This document shows, piece after piece, positions 29,442-42,200 of a DNA stretch of 64,000 bases. The stretch spans positions 5,518,001-5,582,000 of the forward strand of contig NC_134440.1 in assembly GCF_030867145.1 (NCBI RefSeq). The letters are read 5' to 3'. Every line of letters starts with the position of its first letter. Position 1 is the stretch's first letter. A model generated the notes under the pieces. The model was given only the letters and a program-made list of their open reading frames with translations. It was not told the DNA's origin and ran no database searches. The position numbers and the translations under genes were made by a program. This DNA is from Opisthocomus hoazin (taxonomy: Eukaryota > Chordata > Aves > Opisthocomiformes > Opisthocomidae).

Positions 29442-32400
29442 CTTTCTTCTGACAACACTTATGAAAAATCAGGGTGTTTTAGTGTGTTGTGGTTGCTTAT
29501 GCAGATATAATCCTGGGGTAAAAGACAAGTGAGTACGCTCAGTAGGGTGTGCAGGGCTAACACTTTGAATGTATTTTAGAAAGGAAATTATATAAACAGA
29601 AAAGTTAATGAATGTATGTTTCTCTTCTTCCATTCTTTGTGGTTCTCTCCTGTTTGATGCTGTTAGTACCTGTGTTGCTACTCTTCAGTTACAGCCATGC
29701 TAAATATGTTCAGTGCTGTGCTAAGAACAGAGCCCATGCTGCATTTTGTGCTCCCCTTATCTGCCTTGGCTAGAGGTAGCTTAAAAAAAGAACAAAATGC
29801 TGCCTTCACTAGGAGTGAACGGCCTGCCTTCATGGTTGTGTGGGTATGGGATCCAAATCAGATGGCAGAACCTCCTCTTTTCGGGGATCAGTGTACTCTC
29901 AGCATTAGTCCTTGTATATTTGATCTCATTTCAGGTGCGTGGAGGTGCCTGGGGCTGGGCTGCATCTGCCACAGCTGCAGGATGCCCGGAGGAGCTTACA
30001 GACCATTCTGCCCCCAAAGGGAGGGTAGTTCCAGTGACAGGAATATCATTTCTTACCTCCACCCGAGTCAGCCAGAGGATGGGGTTCATTCTGCTCAGCC
30101 ATTTCAAGGTTCAGGGACTGATGCTGGTGGTGGGATGGATGGGCTGAGCTGCCCTCCCTCCACAGGTGCCTTTTCTACCTGTCAACTGTGGGCTGCTACA
30201 GTGACCGCACAAACTTCGACTGTATGTGTAGCTCGAAGACTTAAGGAGAGAGATCCTGCGCAGGGGGATGATCTTCGCTGAATAAATTAGGTTGCTGTGG
30301 AGGCATTTTATATAAAAATGTGTTCTTTTGGTAGATTTACTGATGTGACTAGCATTTTGTAAGACTATTTTTATTGTTAGAGACAACCAGACAGAAAATG
30401 GATACTGATCTTCAATTTTAGACAAAACTTGTGACAGCAACACCATACACAGACCAGTTATTTTCATTACCAGTTTTGTTGGGGGTCTGTTTGTTTGTTT
30501 TTTGTAATAGGTTAAAACTTAGTCACACTGTGTTCATATTGGAATTTCCCATGTTGAGTGGCTGCCTCAAACTAATGCTTTTTGATAAGTTTTTGCTAAA
30601 ATAAGTTGGGTGCTTGATATTATGAGTTTAGCAAAAATTCTCTGTTTTTATTATAGATCTATACAATTCATTTATTTTTAGTTTTCTTTGGATAAAACGT
30701 TGCACAAAACTAGACATATAGAACAAGCAATATTAAAAGAATGTGAGCACTGTGAAATTAGCATACCTAGGGGCCAGGTGCCCTGCGTAAAAGAGTATTT
30801 TCCATTTATCAAGTAGTTAACAACTGTGTTGTAACACATGGACAAAAAGGGTTGATAGCCTTCGAATTCTTCAAATGGATTTTAAGAAATGTTCCTTCAA
30901 ATGGGTTTTTGTGGATGTAATCCTTTCAGAGAGGCTATATTTGGAATTTAGAACATAGTTCACAGTGGTAGAATTATTAATCATTAACCTTGATTTATTT
31001 GACTGCAGTGTGACATACTAAGAACAATGAGAACACAAGACATAAGGGGATAGAAATTTTTGGCATTTAAATAATGAAAAAAATGTTAAAATTGAGTAAT
31101 ATGATGTGAGAATACTCCCTGTCCTCTGTCTGAGGTGAGGAGTTACCTGGATTTGGTAGAGTGTGGGTGCTTTGGGGCAGGATGGGGGACACTGAGAGCA
31201 GAATCCAGTTTGTTCTGATGCAGTGCTGCTTGCTTACAATAGCAGGAAGAGCCCATGTCTTGACAATGTTCAAGCCCAGTCAGTCTTTAGCTCATGTGCT
31301 CTCACAATTAGCTTTTCTCAAAAGCTATGTTCTGAGCATGTATTAGAAATATTGTCCAATCCTTACCTGTAATGTCTCTTTTATTTCCGTTCCAGGTACA
31401 AAATCTTATTCCTACAGCTCATGGTTGGGTATTACTAACTTGTATCTAGAGACTGACTTTTCTATTGTGTCTGTTCTCTGCTGGACTAAAAAAAATACAA
31501 CCAATCTGAAATGAATTTTAACTGGAATGTATTGGCTTTCTCTCCTGCTTCAAATCTCTTCTCAAAACTCAGCTCTTCAGCTAGCAATCCCTTGTTAATC
31601 TCTAGTCTTGTGTTACTCAGGGAAAGTGACTGCTTTTGATCATATTAGATTGTTAAACAAAAGGCCAAGTACACAAAAAGTCCCAAACATCCTGAGAAGT
31701 TAACCCAAGGCGACAAGTTGAATGATCAAAGTACTAACCTCCCTTGTGCTAAAAAAGGGAGGAATGTTCTATTGCTTTCTCTTTTGCCTTGTTTTCCTCC
31801 CCTAGGCTGTGATTCATTTAACTGGCAGTCTAAAAGCTAGGTGCCTAGTGTGAAGCTAGATGTTTAGCTACATCTCTTATCAGTGGAGAGAGAGGCCTCG
31901 CCACAGAGTGATTCATCCCGTCATAAGACAGGTGAAATCATGTCTTTTCATTGACTGTAGAGGGAACCTAAAACTAATTTAGACTCCGTATCTCATTTTT
32001 AGATTGATAAAATTAGGTGAGATGAATCTCATCCCTAGTGTTGAGGTTAATTGTTTGGAGAACGTTCTAATTTTTTTAAGCTGGGAATCTTGGTTTCTGT
32101 CTGTGCTGCATCATGATTAGCAGTGATGGCAAATGCTTCAGAATAGTCTATGCCGTAATCAGAATGTACTTGAATATTGCTTCATTCAGGAACCTCAGTC
32201 ATTTTAAAGTGAAGAACAGTCGCATAATGCACGTGGGAGAAAAGATTTCCACTTGGGTGACAGTGTAGTTCACAACTCTTGTGACAGCAGAGGCTTCAGT
32301 ACTGAGCAGGAGTGGGAAAGCGCTGACTTTTCATTCAAACTGTAAAAGTGGGGTCTAGGTGGAAAGTGATTTTGTGTTTTGGAGGAAAAACAAGCTTTTT

Positions 32401-35400
32401 AAAATATTTTAAAATCATTCAATATGGTGATGTTATAATGTTTTTTCCTGTCTTAAAATTAGACCTGGTTGTGGAATAGAAGTGAGAGGCAGCATGCAAT
32501 TTAGGTGTGTTTTAAGCACCTAATAAAAAGAAAATGGGCCATGAAAACTAACTGTGCAGCTGATGGAAAGTTTATAATGTCTAAACTTTCATTAGAAAAA
32601 TTTCCAGAAAATTTACCTGACATTCTGCTATTGATCTTAATCACAGTTGCCACCATCTTGGTTAAAACAGGTGTAAATGTACCTGGATGGCAGGTCCAAT
32701 CAAGAAAAGTGAAGTAAGTGTCCCAACTCTTAGATCCAGTGAAAGGCCTTACCTGGTATCTTCAGAGCAGACCTGATTCACAGGACTAGCCATGAAGCCA
32801 ACACAGTTAGCAGCTGCACACTTAAGAAAAATGTAGCACAGGTAAATTAAGTGGTGAGAAGTAAACAGTTAATTTTTTACTTTTCTCTCCCATTCTGCCA
32901 AAATCCCTTAAATCAATAATGTAATCTTAACATACTTACTAGATTCTGATTTTTTTTTTGAGTGCCTCTCTTCTCTGTCATTTAAACTGCAGCCAGTTTG
33001 CTGCAGAGGCATTTTAAAATTTCTGTTCTAGGGAATATTCTTAGCTTTTAAAGACAGCTAAATGAAAATGATAATATAAAATTGCTGTCAGTCAAATAGA
33101 GGAATATAATGTGGCTAATGGAAAACTACAGTGAAGGGTGATTAAAAGGTATGTTTTCTTTTGAGGAAGGACATCTTGTCTTCTGCTTGGGAAACTTTGT
33201 TGCTTTGGTAGGGTCGCAGCTAATCCTATTTCTTGTGGCATGGTCTAGTCAGAACATAATGAGCTTTTGAACTGCGTCTGCTCTGTTGGTTGCATTCTTT
33301 GTGCTTAAAGCTGGGTTTTGGCATACCTCGACCAAGACTCCCTGTCCCCTCTTTTGTCAGCACCAGCTAGATTCCTTCATGACACACCACCAGTGCTAGT
33401 GGCCTTTTGGTACCAGGCCGCTGGAAATATTTTAGAAGTGTTTCATAACCTAAAAACATGTGCCTACATCAGAGGCGCTGCAAAAGCAAGGATCCTACAG
33501 GGTTTTATAGCATGCTGCCTGGGGTTAGCGGCGTACTGCTGTTACACCTCTGGCACAACAGGTTCCTGTATTGTTATCGTCCACACAGATTTAATCCAAG
33601 GTCAAAACATCGTATTTGAGACAGAGTATTGCAATTCCTTCTACAACCTTTCGCATACAAAAATTTAACAAACAATGAGAGAGGATGGGCAGAAAAATTG
33701 TTGTCGATACTAATGTGATGGGGGTAGAAGGTTTTTGCTGGAAGTAAAATTGTAGCAAAAAATCTGCTTTCATACACATATACAGCAAAGGTGTAGCCCT
33801 GTGAATATCTACTCATTTAAGTTAATATGCATTTCCTGAATGAATTATTTCACAGCATGAATATAGTAATGCTTATTACAGGATTAGACTTGTGTGTGTT
33901 CATACTTCCCATTCATTAACTGAAATATGTTAGTAACCTATCTAAAACCCACTCAAATTAGACATCCAAGGCATTTTCCTGGAAATACTTGTTTCGTTTA
34001 AGAAGCTTTGGGTTTGTTTTTTGTATGTGTGTGTTGGTTTTTACAATTTAATTCCCAGTCATTTTATCAATTCAAGTAAAGAAGGATACATAAAAATAAT
34101 GTGAGATTAAAAACCCTGAGACAAGTATGGTTCTGTGCAGGTCGATAGAAACCCAAGGGAAGCAACTTTTCCGTGACTCTTTTCTAAAGCCTAATACTGA
34201 GGGAAACTTGGAAATATCATACGCCATATTGGTAGAATAGAAGTTATTTTGGTAAAAACAATTGGAGAGGTTCATTTTGCGGTATCATAGTTGCCAGGGA
34301 GGACTTTGACTTGCTTTACTCAAGGGAGTAGCATCCAAACAAAAATTTTCATGTGTTTTCCATATGGAGCCAGTCTAAATAAAAGATACTGACAAAAAGA
34401 GGGGTATGCATTTATGCTTAAGGATTAGTCTCATTTTAATTGAATATCCACAGATTTGTATGGAATAATACAAAGCGAAAAATAATAATACATACTTAAC
34501 AGCAATCTATGTCTTCTAGCATAAACCACCTAATTACAAACACTTTAGAAAAATGACAGTTCACACATTTTTACATGTAGGTTTGTGTTAAAAGGGCCCA
34601 CTACAAAGGAAAAAAAAACTGAGATAGTTTATGTTATATTGTCATGGTGACTTTTTAAAATTCACTTTACCAGTAGCATGCTGTATTTTTGACTGCCTGT
34701 AAATATGGAAATACAAAAGAGAAAACATGTGCTTTTGTATTTATAGCAATTTTGCCTGTACATTTCACCTGCTGTCAGGCCAATCTGAGCTTATTGCCAC
34801 CAGCATTTCATTAACTCTTTTGTTTTTTTCATCCCTAGATATGTAAAATAGAAGATGTGTTGCTTTTAAAACCTTTACCGCTTAGGTTTTCTCATACATG
34901 CGTATGCCCATCTGTAAGCAAATAATCTTTGGAAAAAATAGATGGAAAAATTGCAATGAGGTATGCTCTAAATATCCACTCACATTTACACAGTACTGTA
35001 CAGAAGAAATTGTATGAATTATCCAACTTGAATATACAGCAGCATCTCAGTTTTATTTCCTGTGTCTTCCTGGTGAATCAAAACGAAAATTACTGGACAT
35101 TCCCAAACCTGGATGGTTCCTATATGTGCCAAAACAAAGTAGTTTTAACTGTATAAATCTGATGGTTGCTGTGACAAATGCCTGCGTTTTCTGAAGGTGA
35201 GGTCAAGTCCTGTGACTGCCTTAAAGCGGTGGGAAGGTATTTCCTAGACTGTCATCAGCTGTACAGGAAGGGATCTCATTTTTCAGTTTGTAGGTTGATG
35301 CTGGGTGAATGTTGAAATTCAGCCATTAATTAGACTGTGAGGAAGTATACCATGTTTTTTGTGAATACACTATCATGGGTGTAAAATAATTTTTTCTGCA

Positions 35401-36100
35401 GCTAAAATATGGCTATCCATGGATTCACCATTAGAAAATCTCAGAAAAGGTAGAATCCAAGATCAGAAAAATGTTGTTGATAATACCTGCTGCTAGATAT
35501 AATACAGTGCATTCATAAGTCAAAATATTTATCCTTCAGAGATGTTTTTATGAGGCAGAAACAAGGCCTGGTGTACATTTGGAACATTGACCAGTATAGC
35601 AGTATTGCTAAAAGGATGTAGTTTATTTCATTTTATTTTTTAAACGCATGTGTATATATACTGGCAAAAGTCCTAATGTAAATGCACTTTTACTAGCAAC
35701 GTGTTTTGTTTTTTTTTTTTTGCTGGTATAGCATTTTTCTCTTATAAACTGCATCTCCAGTGGAAATGTAGAGCTCAGCTGGTGAACCCTTTCACAAACA
35801 GGCTTTGAGAGCAGCTCTCTTTAAGGAACGGGCAAAGAAATTTGTCAAATGGCTCCAGTCACCTCAGATTTCTGTTGGGTCTATTGTCACTGCTCGACAC
35901 CTGTGTAAGGTAAGTCCTGTCCTTGGGTTTAAGCCACCGGTTGACAGCTCCCCTCCAATGCAATAGTATCATATGTCTGCAGTCTCCAAAACTTTCATCA
36001 GCTGTCCTTGAGAGTCCCTGTCAATCTCTCACCTCCACTGCAAGGTGGAACCAAATTTGTAATGATCTTCTAAAGACGAGTGCAACACATTTGGTGTGTG

Positions 36101-36106
36101 TTTATT
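36101..36106 (-). terminator. ATCAY: Candidate ATCAY poly(A) signal AATAAA
   Basis: Plus-strand TTTATT; the first canonical signal encountered downstream of the ATCAY stop codon. A second group lies near 35622-35640. Confidence 0.5.
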
Positions 36107-36393
36107 ACAGCACCTAGATCTGATTTTGTCTGAAGCCTGTACAGGTCTATCAACATCAAACTTTGATATGTTGCTCCGTGTTTGGTGAAGGGACACTGCC
36201 AACTTGACTGGTTCTGTGTTTCTGTCAAAGAATTTCTAGCTGCTTTGATTTGAAGCAGCATCTAAAATCACTGCCTGAAAGAAGTTAATGATACACTTTT
36301 TTTTTGTTGCTATAAAAATGCACTTTTTACATTTAGCTATAGTTCATCCATTATGGGTTGCAGGTTCTTTTCTATGTTGAAAAGTCATATAGA

Positions 36394-36419
36394 CATCCAT
36401 CCACCCATCCATCCATCCA
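36394..36419. repeat. CCAT microsatellite
   Basis: Imperfect run of catc/ccat units inside the presumed ATCAY 3'UTR. Confidence 0.85.
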
Positions 36420-39212
36420 GGAACATAGAATTTATAGACTCATAAAATTTTGTTAAAAATTAAAATATAGTGCATACTACTTAGACGGCTTATCAGAAAG
36501 TGCACTTTTTGAAAAACTGTTTCAAAGAAGTTACAAACTGACTTTTGTGTTCAAACAAACAACTTCCTTCGTACCTTGAAATGAAACTGGTATTCTGTCC
36601 TTTTCACAGCTGAGCTCTTAACCTTGCCCTGAAGGAATTACTTGAAAAAATACGAAGTTTCATCTTCAGGTCTGCTCATTCGGTAATTTTTTGGAAAATG
36701 TAGACAGTTTCTTTTCTTTGGAAGAAACCCAAAACAACAAAACAACCAAACCCCACGTTCTTCTGGTATGGTTGCTGCTGAAGATCGAGCAGCAGTCTAT
36801 TTCTTCAGGCCCCAAGCCTAAACGTAATTGAGGTTCCTTCTCTTCCATGTCCGTGTGTCCCATAACATCAGTACTTTCCATGGTGTTGTGAACATTTTTC
36901 ACTGAAGTGTTTAGTAACTACAGATGCATAAAAGGTTTCTACAGTTGTACTTTTAAAACATTATTAACCGTTGTATCAATTTTCTTCATTATATAATTGT
37001 AAACTTCCCTTTCAGTGTCCAACTGCATCACATTCTTCTGTGGAAAGCATAGCAGATGATTTCTTAATCCAAATGGATAAAAATGCATCAAATAAAAAGG
37101 AAAATCTAGACTGAAGTGTTACCAGTGGGAGATGGTGAATTTACATATTCTTGAACTACAAGGAGATTTGTGATTGTTTGTAGTCTGAGCTAAAATTAAT
37201 TTGATCAGAAGAGTCCTTTCTTAATTTCACTGGGTCCGTTTAGTCCATCTGACAGACCGTGTGTGAAAGAGGATAGCCAGCTTTGCAGATCGGGTTAACA
37301 CATTAATGTTTGAAAATTTCTGACTGCTGCTTCTGTCTTGAAACAGATGTCTGCTGACTGTTTGGACAGAATGCCTTTTGTGGGGAGGTGTTATTGGCAG
37401 AAAACCTAAACTCCAAAAGAGCTGAAGTGCTGTTTTTTTCCTTGTAGCATAGAATTCACTTTGTCAATAACTGGCTCATAATGAAATTTCTAGAAAGCTG
37501 TGGAGGTCGATGCTTGCTTGGTGCTTATTATTAACATGCTGGTGAGACAGGATATGGAGCTTTTACTGTCTTCAGCTTCTAGGGTTAATGCTGTGGATAT
37601 AGTGCTCTGTTCTTCCTGCAAAGGTCTGTTTGGTAAATACATCCGTGACTGAAGTGCAGAAGAAAAACATATATCAAATGAGAAGTAAAGTTAGAAAGCA
37701 TAATTGGTGCTCCTTTGTAGCATTCAGGAAACTAAAGATCTCATCTATAGCAGTTTTGTTTACTGAAAGGAAAACAGGGAAGCTTTGTGTATACACAGGA
37801 GACATCTCTATCTTGAGGAAGATCTTGCTTTGCCAGAGTTGTCCTCCAGGGGATTTCAAAGCCAAGTGAAGTGCTGATAATTTCAAATAGCCATGGGCTG
37901 AGGTTGCCAGGCTTGAAATATTCCTTATGTAGTGAAAGATGCGGGTAATTCTTCATCTGCAGTTGTCTGCAAGGGGTCCTACCTGTTGCATTTGAGACAG
38001 TTTATGTAAGCTGGTTCTGGTGAAATCAGAAGTTTCCAAATGATTTTGGCCAGATAGTTGTTTCTTAAATTTTCTTCCCTCCGTTTCTCACAGAATCCTC
38101 ATGAGTCCAAAATACACATTTCAGAGTCTCAATATCACGTCTGCAACTCTTGGCTGAGACGCTGAACCCAGACGCAGTGTCCTGCCTCCGCATCTGCAGC
38201 ATCCTCCAGCTGGGTTTTTCCCAGGCAGGTATGTTTGTAGATGAGACCCTCGTTACTCAGGGTTGGCAAGTAGGAAATTCCAAACATTTAGCAGCTTGTC
38301 TCCACAATAGGAGGTATTAATAGTAAATGATTGTCCAGTGTCATGAAATCAATACAAAGACAAGGCGTGAAAAACTTTCCTGTCTGTAAGGCTCCTTCTT
38401 AAACCCAGACCTTTTTGGTGTGTGTGCGTTGATATGAAAAGATACTCATAAGAAGGTTCTGTGGAGGCTGCCATGCCGTATGGGACCCTCTTTCAAAGTT
38501 ATCGGAGTGCCTTACAAACTGAGACAGAACAAATCAGGAAAAAACATGGCATATACTCATAGGAATGGTTCGGTGTGAGTTAATAAGAGGAACTGGCCAT
38601 GAATTGACTGAGGTGGTCAAGGCTGGAAGACAAGCCTAGACGGGTGGGCACTTGTTATTTTCAGGAAGAAACATACACTGGCTATAGAAAGACGAAAATG
38701 CATTCTTTTCATTGCCTGTAAGAGTTATTCCCTGGGGCAATGGCTGTTGTAATGTCTGTATGGAGGAATCAGGGGTGTGCAGTTTAAAGCAAAATGGCTC
38801 AGTGCTGGCCAGCAGCAAGTTAGGGGAAGGGATTATAATTTAAACAAAAAATATATCTCTTTCTGGGCTGGTGACTAATGGACTACAGGATGCTCTTAAT
38901 TTACTAAGAGGAAACATGGTGTCTATTTGCACTACTTAATAGCTCTCCACAGACCATTACTGAAACATACCGGAACCTTTCCTGAAAAGTGCTATTCTTG
39001 GCTTGTTTTGTTTTGTGGGTGTTTTTTTTTAGAGTAAAATATTTCATAAAAGTTTAAGGGACTTTGCATCTTGGAGACAGGGGAGGCAGGCTCCGTGATC
39101 TTACAGAACTCGGAATAAGATGGCGGCAAGGTCTTATACCAAAAGGTCATTTACGTGGGTGGCTGCCAGGCTGCGTCGTTCTTCTGCTTCATTCATTCCA
39201 CTCTACTTTGAT

Positions 39213-39222
39213 TCATGACATA
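39213..39222 (-). CDS. ATCAY: ATCAY last coding exon, SMS and stop
   Basis: Acceptor TTTCTGTTCCTTCGCAG ends at 39223. The exon opens with T ATG TCA TGA, completing the conserved C-terminus ...ETSMS. Only ten coding bases lie in this exon; the rest is 3'UTR. Confidence 0.88.
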
Positions 39223-42200
39223 CTGCGAAGGAACAGAAAGCCGGAGTTATTTTTAGAAAGCAAACTGTAGTAAAAATTTTGTTCCCACTATGTCAAAAAA
39301 TATGTTTGGGTGCAATCCTCTACAAAAGTATATCAGGGCCGAAGATGATGTCATTCATAGCTTTAATGGGCTTCTTCTCTAAGGGCTTTTCCTGAGCGTG
39401 TAGGACCATGTTGGTATAGCGTAAAGGAAGGCAGCTCCACAGTAACTTCCCATGTGCACACCTTTATCACGTGGCAAATGCCAGATAATTTACTGAGTGG
39501 TTGCTTTTCTCAAATGCCCCCACAGCAGCTGCAGTTGTGACCAGTCTGTGCTTTGGAACAAGCTGCAGTGGTTGCGACTGCAGCCACACCGTGGCGGGGT
39601 GAAGGTGTCCCGGTTTTGTAGCCCCCTCCTGCAAAGTGGCTGATGCCTCTTCTGTGCTAGGTGAGTGGCATCGGGCTAAAGAGGACCTGGGTCTAACCCA
39701 GTCTTGCCTTTCCTGTTAGTGGATTACAAATGCAACGAAATCTGTCACATAGAGACAAACAAGAGTGAGGTACAAATCAAACCTGGTTTCTTGATCCTCT
39801 GCTGGGGGCACAGGCCTGCTTGGAAGAGAACCAGCAAAACAATAAGTGAGTCTCCACCACAAACTAATCATCCTCTCTTTTGGCCCTGAGGTTCCATTTG
39901 TTTCTTGGAACAATGCAGACTTGTACAATGGACCTTGGGAATTTTGATCAAAGCTCCTTTTTCTCTGGGAAGAGAATAGCAGAAATATGCACTGTTTCCC
40001 CTCAGGAGCTAGTTAGATAGAATAAAAAAAAGAGAGGCTGTATCACTCTGAAGCAGAGCCAAAACCAGGCCAAATTATCCTGCCACAGGATTTGGACACT
40101 GTCTTCCAAACCTCCCTAGAATTTTCCTTCCCATCTAATGTTACAGCCTGATCTCTTGCCTTTACACACATCCAGGATGTGCCTGACGGCAGTATTTGAC
40201 CCTCAGCATTGCACCAGCATGCAAACGCTCCAGCTGAATGTCAGGAGAATGTTCCCTGGTGCCTCTGGCTCTGGTCTGTAACCAAATGGGTTCACTGGCT
40301 TTACAGAGGTAAAAAGCAGTGTCAGGAATCCATTTGCATAGGTGAAGGTCAATAACATCACAACAGTGATGGCACAGGGAGCTGTTAGGGAGAGGAGAGG
40401 CTTTATCAGTTCCCAGACACTTGAGAAATGTCCTGTTGGGTCCAAACATCTCCCGAGAGTGCAGAGCCAGGCTTCCCAGGGAATGCTACCAAGCAGTGGG
40501 GCCGTTTTCCTCACCAAAAGTCATTTAAGCTATTTTGTAAGTGAAGGATAAATAAAAAAAGAGTAGTTACCTTTCCTTCTCAGCCATGTCTTGTTTCTCT
40601 TCTGCCCTGTAAACACAAATTGCATTTGAAATCTATCATCTAGGGGCCAGCAATGTGAAAGAGTAGAGTATCTCAGGCTTTTCTAGAGAGCTAGCTGGAG
40701 GTCAGACAGGGGTTACAGGTCTGATCAGAAATGACTATTAGTCCCTGTGATTTGCAGCCTTGATAACCCCAGCGTTCTCAGGATGCCTCTGCTGGCCCTA
40801 GAGGGACGTCACTGACCAGTCTGGGCTGGCCGACTTGCTTTTCAGCAGCTAACACTGAACTGAATCTTCCCAAACTGGCATCTCCCATTCAGTTCATCAG
40901 CAGAAGGAGGTGTTATTATAGCACATAGCTCTTGTGCTGACCCAGCTGGTCTTTCCTCTGTCCAAGATTGCCTTTTGCTTTTAGCAGAGTTGAGTTATCA
41001 CTGTTAATGGCCAGCACTTCTAGCCTAACTCACTGGTGATGAAATGGCTCTAGAAAATGAAACAAAACAAACTGTAAACTAATGGCCCTCTTTATGCCAC
41101 TCTAGCAGAATGAAGTGGCTTTTAAAAAAAGCACTAGCTCTCACTTTAAGGTCAGTTTGCATGGTCATATGGGGAATATGTGACATTTTTATACATACAG
41201 TGATTTCTGATGATCTTTCCTAGCACATACAATGCGTGTTCACGATGTGTGCGCTTGTGGGATTAAGAACAGTTCTATGGATAAATAACCTTTTAACCAA
41301 GCTTCTCCTCCCTCCTGCAGCTTTTGCCTATTTTGAGAAAATCAGTAGAAAATAAATGTAGGCTGTGTGGGATATCAGGGTAGGAGGAACACAGAATTGA
41401 CTGGTTATAGCACAGATAACGATGAGAATAAGCAAAAGGGCACCATCCCGAATAAATAAACCCACCTTCCTTCACCCCAGAAGTTAATTTTACCTTTCTT
41501 TTCTGGCCTTGATCCTCTCTTCTTCATATCTGCAACAAACAGGAGACATTCTTTAAACGTTCCCCACTCTGGACTGGTAACTTAGTAAAACGCAGTGTTT
41601 GCTCTGAAGGTGACAGAAACTGCAAACGAGCGCAGTGTGCAGGCTCTTGCTTGGCATCAGTGTATGAGTAAGATAAGGTTTTCCCCAGGCTCTGTGTTTC
41701 CAGTACATGGGTTTTGACTCATCCTGCTACACAGCAGATTTGTCCTGTGCCTCCTCAGAGCTACCTGTGCCCCAGGGTCCCGCTGATACTCACTGTAAGA
41801 CGCAGTCTGGAATCTGCACGTGCTCCATTGGGATAAGTTGCTCCAGTTCCTCCAAGCTGTGAACATACTGGATCTTATTGATAAACTTCACACTGGTAGA
41901 GAGAGAAAGAGTGTGTGCTTGAGGTCATGTTTTGATGTCCTCTTCATAGGAAGTCAGAATTTTCCTGATGGAAACGGGGAGTTCTGCATCTCTATATCCT
42001 CTGTAGTCTGAGTGTACCCATCTCCTCCCAGTGCTAATATGCTGATGGTTAAAAATTGTGGTGAGATGCCACATTACTGTGCCTCACTTTGCTTTGACCT
42101 CCGCCTCTCAATATCTGTAGGAGGGAAAAAGGACCACCATTCCTGCACTTCCCAGTAGATCTTTATGCACTGCTGACTGGGACAAACTTTGATCCGGATC

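Larger units (their letters stand above)
23300..36090. other. AT-rich intergenic region between NMRK2 and ATCAY
   Basis: About 12.8 kb without a recognised gene, clearly lower in GC than the gene blocks on its left. Open frames are short. Contents I can point to are an ancient palindromic element (25447-25505), an exon-like block (27118-27218), a small palindrome (29420-29441) and runs of A or T. No CR1 copy of clear quality is present. Confidence 0.6.
36090..39212 (-). other. ATCAY: ATCAY 3' untranslated region
   Basis: On the minus strand no canonical AATAAA occurs after the stop until 36101-36106, implying a 3'UTR of about 3.1 kb. A long 3'UTR is usual for this gene in mammals. A CCAT microsatellite (36394-36419) lies within it. 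Variant signals occur earlier (AGTAAA near 38900 and 37762), so shorter forms are possible. Confidence 0.55.

Noticed and set aside
40162-40449. Minus-strand frame with a strong acceptor (CTCTCCTCTCCCTAACAG) after ATCAY exon 10
   Set aside because: It could join in phase but encodes an unfamiliar cysteine-rich tail, while 39783-39815 plus 39213-39222 recreate the conserved EDQETSMS end. It may be a minor alternative exon.
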